A stretch of 64,000 nucleotides of DNA from Streptococcus sanguinis (lineage in GTDB: Bacteria > Bacillota > Bacilli > Lactobacillales > Streptococcaceae): positions 762,805-826,804 of the forward strand of contig NZ_JAHZPA010000001.1 in the NCBI RefSeq assembly GCF_019929225.1, in the 5' to 3' direction. Every line of letters begins with the position of its first letter. Within the stretch, counting starts at the first letter, position 1. The notes beneath the pieces are model-generated. The model made no database searches and was not told where the DNA came from. It saw nothing but the letters and a program-made list of their open reading frames with translations. The translations under genes and the position numbers were made by a program. Below, piece after piece: positions 60,540 through 64,000 of this stretch.

Positions 60540-61799
60540 CTACTCTACGTCTGCTTTCATCGGATTGAAGAAGGCATTTAGTGCTTTCGCCATATCCTCT
60601 TTGTTTCCAGTTGTAATATAGTTCCCAGTCAAGGTATAAAAATCACTTTCACTGGTCCAGTCTTGGGCTAGCCAAACGAGGTGTCGGTCTGTAAATGCTA
60701 GTTCAGCAAGACCGGCTAGCGGTGCATCTGAACCTGCTTCCTTGACACCTTCAATAGCTGTTGGTGAGCCGTCCACATCATAATATTTCTGCATAACTTC
60801 TGGACGTGACATATATTCAACAAAAGCATTGGCTTCTTTCTTGTGCTTACTACTTGAAGAGATTGACCAAGCTAGGTCTCCTGCTCCAATGGTCAAGCTT
60901 TGTCCTTTTTGCTTTCCAGGGAAAGGGAAAGTTCCAACATTAAACTTAGGATCTTGCGCATTGATTGCTGTGATAGCCCAAGAGCCATTTGGAGTCATCA
61001 GGGCATCGCCTCTAGCGAAGGCACCGACAACATCAGTATAGCCTGCTCCCTGCCAGTTGGTTTGCATGGCACCTTTTTTGCGGAATAAATCTAACAACCT
61101 GAAATCATCTTTAAGCACTGAATCTGAAGACTTGATGGCATTTGGCTTGGAAAAACGTAGGTAATCATTCGCTTCCTTACCACCTCCTGTAGAAGTGGCA
61201 AGAGCTAACTGATGATAACCATTCAAGGTCCAAGTATCTGCTCCTGCAATGGCAAAAGGTGTTTCCCCTTTTGCTATAATCGTATCAACTAATTCTTCAA
61301 ATTCCTCCCAAGTCTCTGGAACTTTCAATCCCAGTTCTTTAAATTTATCCTTGTTGTAATAGATACCATAAGCATTAGCAGTATAAGGGATATTGTAAAT
61401 CTTTCCATCTATCGCATATTTATCTGCGTAATGATTCTTAACTCGCTTGAGATAATCTTTATTAGATAAATCTTCAAAGTACCCAGCTTTAGCCCATTCT
61501 TGCAATTCAATAGATTGGGGATAGATATTGACAACATCAGGAACATCTCCAGCCAGAACTCGAGTTTTGAGTACTTCCCCAGCGTTAGGAACATTCACCA
61601 CTTTCACATGCACATTCGGATTTTCTTTTTCAAAGTCTTTTGCAATCTCACGAAGGGTATCAACCATTTCACCCTTCTGGTTGAAATACTCAATCGTTAC
61701 CTTACCATCTGTTGACTCCCCTTGGCTGCTGCAAGCTGACAGCCCCAAAAGGGACAGTCCTGTAATAGCAGCTAAGCTCATCTTTTTATACCATTTCAT
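60540..61799 (-). CDS. msmE: Multiple-sugar-binding lipoprotein
   Basis: A 419-residue extracytoplasmic solute-binding protein. The signal peptide (MKWYKKMSLAAITGLSLLG) ends in the lipobox LSACSSQ, so the mature protein is lipid-anchored. The body follows the SBP family 1 pattern (IEYFNQKGEMVDTLREIAKD; TPNGSWAITAI). It delivers alpha-galactosides and related sugars to MsmFG. It begins 12 bases after aga, with AAGGAGG. Confidence 0.94.
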   Translation of the reverse strand: MKWYKKMSLAAITGLSLLGLSACSSQGESTDGKVTIEYFNQKGEMVDTLREIAKDFEKENPNVHVKVVNVPNAGEVLKTRVLAGDVPDVVNIYPQSIELQEWAKAGYFEDLSNKDYLKRVKNHYADKYAIDGKIYNIPYTANAYGIYYNKDKFKELGLKVPETWEEFEELVDTIIAKGETPFAIAGADTWTLNGYHQLALATSTGGGKEANDYLRFSKPNAIKSSDSVLKDDFRLLDLFRKKGAMQTNWQGAGYTDVVGAFARGDALMTPNGSWAITAINAQDPKFNVGTFPFPGKQKGQSLTIGAGDLAWSISSSSKHKKEANAFVEYMSRPEVMQKYYDVDGSPTAIEGVKEAGSDAPLAGLAELAFTDRHLVWLAQDWTSESDFYTLTGNYITTGNKEDMAKALNAFFNPMKADVE

Positions 61800-61811
61800 G
61801 ATCTAGCCTCC

Positions 61812-63974
61812 TTATTTTTTAATAAAATGCAGCTGTCTGCTAAGATAATCTCCTTGCGGAAGATTCATAGTGATACCAGCATACATGAGTTCTGCACCTG
61901 AGTAAACTGCGCCATTTCCCTGTAGCTCATAAAGCTCTTCTTCCTCTAAGCCTTTTAGTTTCAAGGTTGTTTCCATCGTTTCCACAACTGATAAGACTCG
62001 GACATAGGTTACAATCGTTTGATTTCCATAGTTAAATTGAACCGCTGCTTCATTGGAGCCAACATCTGGATTGATTAGCCTATACTGACGCCCTAACTGG
62101 ACCACTGGCCGTAATTCTTTATACAACTTCACCTGGTCAGCAATCGCAGCTTTCTCTTCATCTGATAGACTAGTCAAATCAAGCTCATACCCCAGATTTC
62201 CCATCATAGCTACATGACCACGGGTTGCCAGCGGAGTAATTCGTCCCATCTGATGATTAGGCACTGCCGACACATGGGCACCCATTGAAATAGTCGGATA
62301 AAGATAAGAAGAGCCATATTGGATTGGCAAACGAGCTATGGCATCGGTATTGTCACTAGCCCAGACTTGAGGGAAATACCGCATCATACCAAGATCATTT
62401 CGTCCACCACCACCTGAGCAGGACTCAAATAAAATATTCTCATATTTCTCTGTCAAATATTTTACAATTTCATAAAGCCCCAAGATATACTTATGTGACT
62501 GCATTTTGGTCTCCAGATAGTTAGTGCCATTCCCTAGATTGGTAATATTACGATTCATATCCCATTTTATGTAGTCAATATCGTGCTGACTTAACAGCTG
62601 ATCCAGTGTTTCTTTGATATAGGCTACCACATCTGGATTAGCAAAATCCAATACGAGTTGATTGCGAGAGTAGGTATGATCTCGATCAGGCGCTTGAATA
62701 GCCCAGTCTGGATGTGCTCGATAAAGCTGACTGTCTACGGAAATCATTTCTGGCTCAACCCATAAACCAAATTGCAATCCTCTGCTATGAACTTCTGCTA
62801 TGAGCTCTGTCAAACTGCCACCTAGCTTATCTTCATTGACAAACCAGTCGCCCAGAGCCCGATTGTCATCAAAACGGTTGCCAAACCAGCCATCATCGAG
62901 AACAAAGAGCTCAATACCAACTTTCTGTGCCTCATCTGCTAACTCTAGCAACTTTTCTTTTTTGAAATCAAAGTAAGTTGCTTCCCAGTTATTGATTAAA
63001 ATTGGCCGCTCTCTCTTCGCAAAAGCTTTAGGAATGATATGCTCTTGAACAAAAGCTTGGCTCTCATGACTAAGACCAGTCAAACCCTGAGACGAATAAT
63101 TCAACAGAGCAACAGGACTATAGAAAGTCTGCCCCGCTTCCAGTTTCCAAGCAAAGTTATCTTCATTGATACCGATACCTAGCCGAACTTCACTCAACTG
63201 ATTTTGCTGAATCCAAGCTTCAAAGTTTCCGCTATAAAGGAGCTGAATTGCCCAAACTTGACCAGCCTCTTCCGTCGTTTCACTATCACAAAGGATAAGG
63301 CTCGGAGTCTGCGCGTGACCAGAAGCTCCTCGGTTGGAAGCTATTTTGAAAATTCCCTGTTCTAACTTGTGACGACGAACTGTTTTCTCCCTAGCATAAG
63401 CTCCCTGTAAACTAATCACATCATAGGTCCCTGCCGGCAAATCTGCCATTAAGCTCAAGTTCTTATGTATGACTGCTGTCTCTCTACCGATATTTTCCAG
63501 CTTAGTAAAGGTTGCAATAGTATTGCTATCTTCAAAAGCTGTGTAATAGAGAGTGAGGCGTAAGTGAGCTACTGCATCCTCTAAAATAAAGGCCAGTGTT
63601 TCTGCATCTTCTGTACTGTGAGGGCTAGGCAGTCCTGGAACTTCCAAACCACCCTTAATCAGCTGACTCTCAATAAACCTAAAATCTGTTACTTCATTAT
63701 TAGCATGTTGGACTTGCAGAGAAGGTTGCCGAAAGTCTCCTAAACCATGCTGACCCAAAACCTGCCGCTGGGTATCTAAGCTAAAACTCCGCTCATTCGA
63801 TCTCGGATTACCAGAAAATGCATGATCTCGCTCAAATACTGTATTGGAAAAATGATAGGATTCGATTTTTCTGCCTAAGTGTTTAAGCAAAAGGTAGCCA
63901 TCCCTTTCCTCAATGATAAGACTGGAATTTTTTGTATTGATGTAGAATAGATGTTTGTCTATTTTGATAGCCAT
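61812..63974 (-). CDS. aga: Alpha-galactosidase (GH36)
   Basis: A 720-residue GH36 enzyme that removes alpha-1,6-galactose from melibiose, raffinose and stachyose. The nucleophile lies in YIKWDMNRN, the acid/base Asp in VWASDNTDA, with [10 protein letters not shown] between; all are standard. There is no signal peptide, so it works on sugars brought in by MsmEFGK. It is the first gene of the operon in this window; the start ATG has GGAGG. An AraC-type regulator gene (msmR) would be expected just beyond the window edge. Confidence 0.96.
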   Translation of the reverse strand: MAIKIDKHLFYINTKNSSLIIEERDGYLLLKHLGRKIESYHFSNTVFERDHAFSGNPRSNERSFSLDTQRQVLGQHGLGDFRQPSLQVQHANNEVTDFRFIESQLIKGGLEVPGLPSPHSTEDAETLAFILEDAVAHLRLTLYYTAFEDSNTIATFTKLENIGRETAVIHKNLSLMADLPAGTYDVISLQGAYAREKTVRRHKLEQGIFKIASNRGASGHAQTPSLILCDSETTEEAGQVWAIQLLYSGNFEAWIQQNQLSEVRLGIGINEDNFAWKLEAGQTFYSPVALLNYSSQGLTGLSHESQAFVQEHIIPKAFAKRERPILINNWEATYFDFKKEKLLELADEAQKVGIELFVLDDGWFGNRFDDNRALGDWFVNEDKLGGSLTELIAEVHSRGLQFGLWVEPEMISVDSQLYRAHPDWAIQAPDRDHTYSRNQLVLDFANPDVVAYIKETLDQLLSQHDIDYIKWDMNRNITNLGNGTNYLETKMQSHKYILGLYEIVKYLTEKYENILFESCSGGGGRNDLGMMRYFPQVWASDNTDAIARLPIQYGSSYLYPTISMGAHVSAVPNHQMGRITPLATRGHVAMMGNLGYELDLTSLSDEEKAAIADQVKLYKELRPVVQLGRQYRLINPDVGSNEAAVQFNYGNQTIVTYVRVLSVVETMETTLKLKGLEEEELYELQGNGAVYSGAELMYAGITMNLPQGDYLSRQLHFIKK

Positions 63975-64000
63975 TTCTGAACCTCCATATTTACTAATAT

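Overview
The window reads as chromosomal DNA of a mitis/sanguinis-group oral Streptococcus (S. sanguinis, S. gordonii, S. cristatus or a close relative). The grounds are a BOX repeat element, YSIRK and LPxTG surface proteins, an M26 zinc metalloprotease with its sorting motif near the N-terminus, SHIRT domains, an msm operon, and streptococcal-type nucleoside and Leloir operons. No rRNA, tRNA, CRISPR array, prophage or intact insertion sequence was found.

Layout. 1-4.1 kb: 5' part of a membrane-protein gene, hom-thrB (threonine synthesis) and a divergent membrane-anchored polysaccharide deacetylase. 4.2-12 kb: a nucleoside uptake and salvage operon (RsmC-like methyltransferase, pdp, deoC, cdd, nucleoside-binding lipoprotein, ABC ATPase and two permeases), with RNA hairpins around the lipoprotein gene. 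12-16.4 kb: coaA, rpsT, a P-loop kinase gene broken by a BOX element, a divergent TetR/DegV pair and an XRE-S24 regulator. 16.5-20.2 kb: an orphan type VII secretion toxin cassette with two small partner proteins, an LXG toxin ending in an EndoU RNase domain, an immunity candidate and decayed or spare immunity genes. 20.3-29.8 kb: an ABC exporter, a cytoplasmic alpha-amylase with a cre site, a glycosyltransferase plus LPxTG protein pair, an M42 aminopeptidase and a small membrane protein.

30-42.3 kb holds two large surface proteins: an isopeptide-pilin/SHIRT LPKTG protein and a 3162-residue ZmpB-like metalloprotease with twelve 96-residue G5 repeats. 42.5-51.5 kb is the most unusual part: seven tightly coupled genes encoding a CarS-like CDP-lipid synthase, two rifampin-phosphotransferase-like enzymes, phosphatidylserine synthase and decarboxylase family proteins, a UbiA-family prenyltransferase and a YghO-like GNAT acyltransferase. 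The UbiA/CarS/PssA/Psd set resembles the late steps of archaeal archaetidylethanolamine synthesis and suggests an uncharacterised amino-phospholipid or prenyl-lipid pathway. 51.9-64 kb: galK-galT-galE (with an inserted intergenic repeat) and the msm operon (aga, msmE, msmF, msmG, gtfA, msmK) for raffinose, melibiose and sucrose use; the galactose released by Aga would feed the adjacent Leloir genes.

Most genes lie on the minus strand. Functions come from reading motifs and family resemblance by eye. Promoters, cre sites and terminators are sequence calls only.
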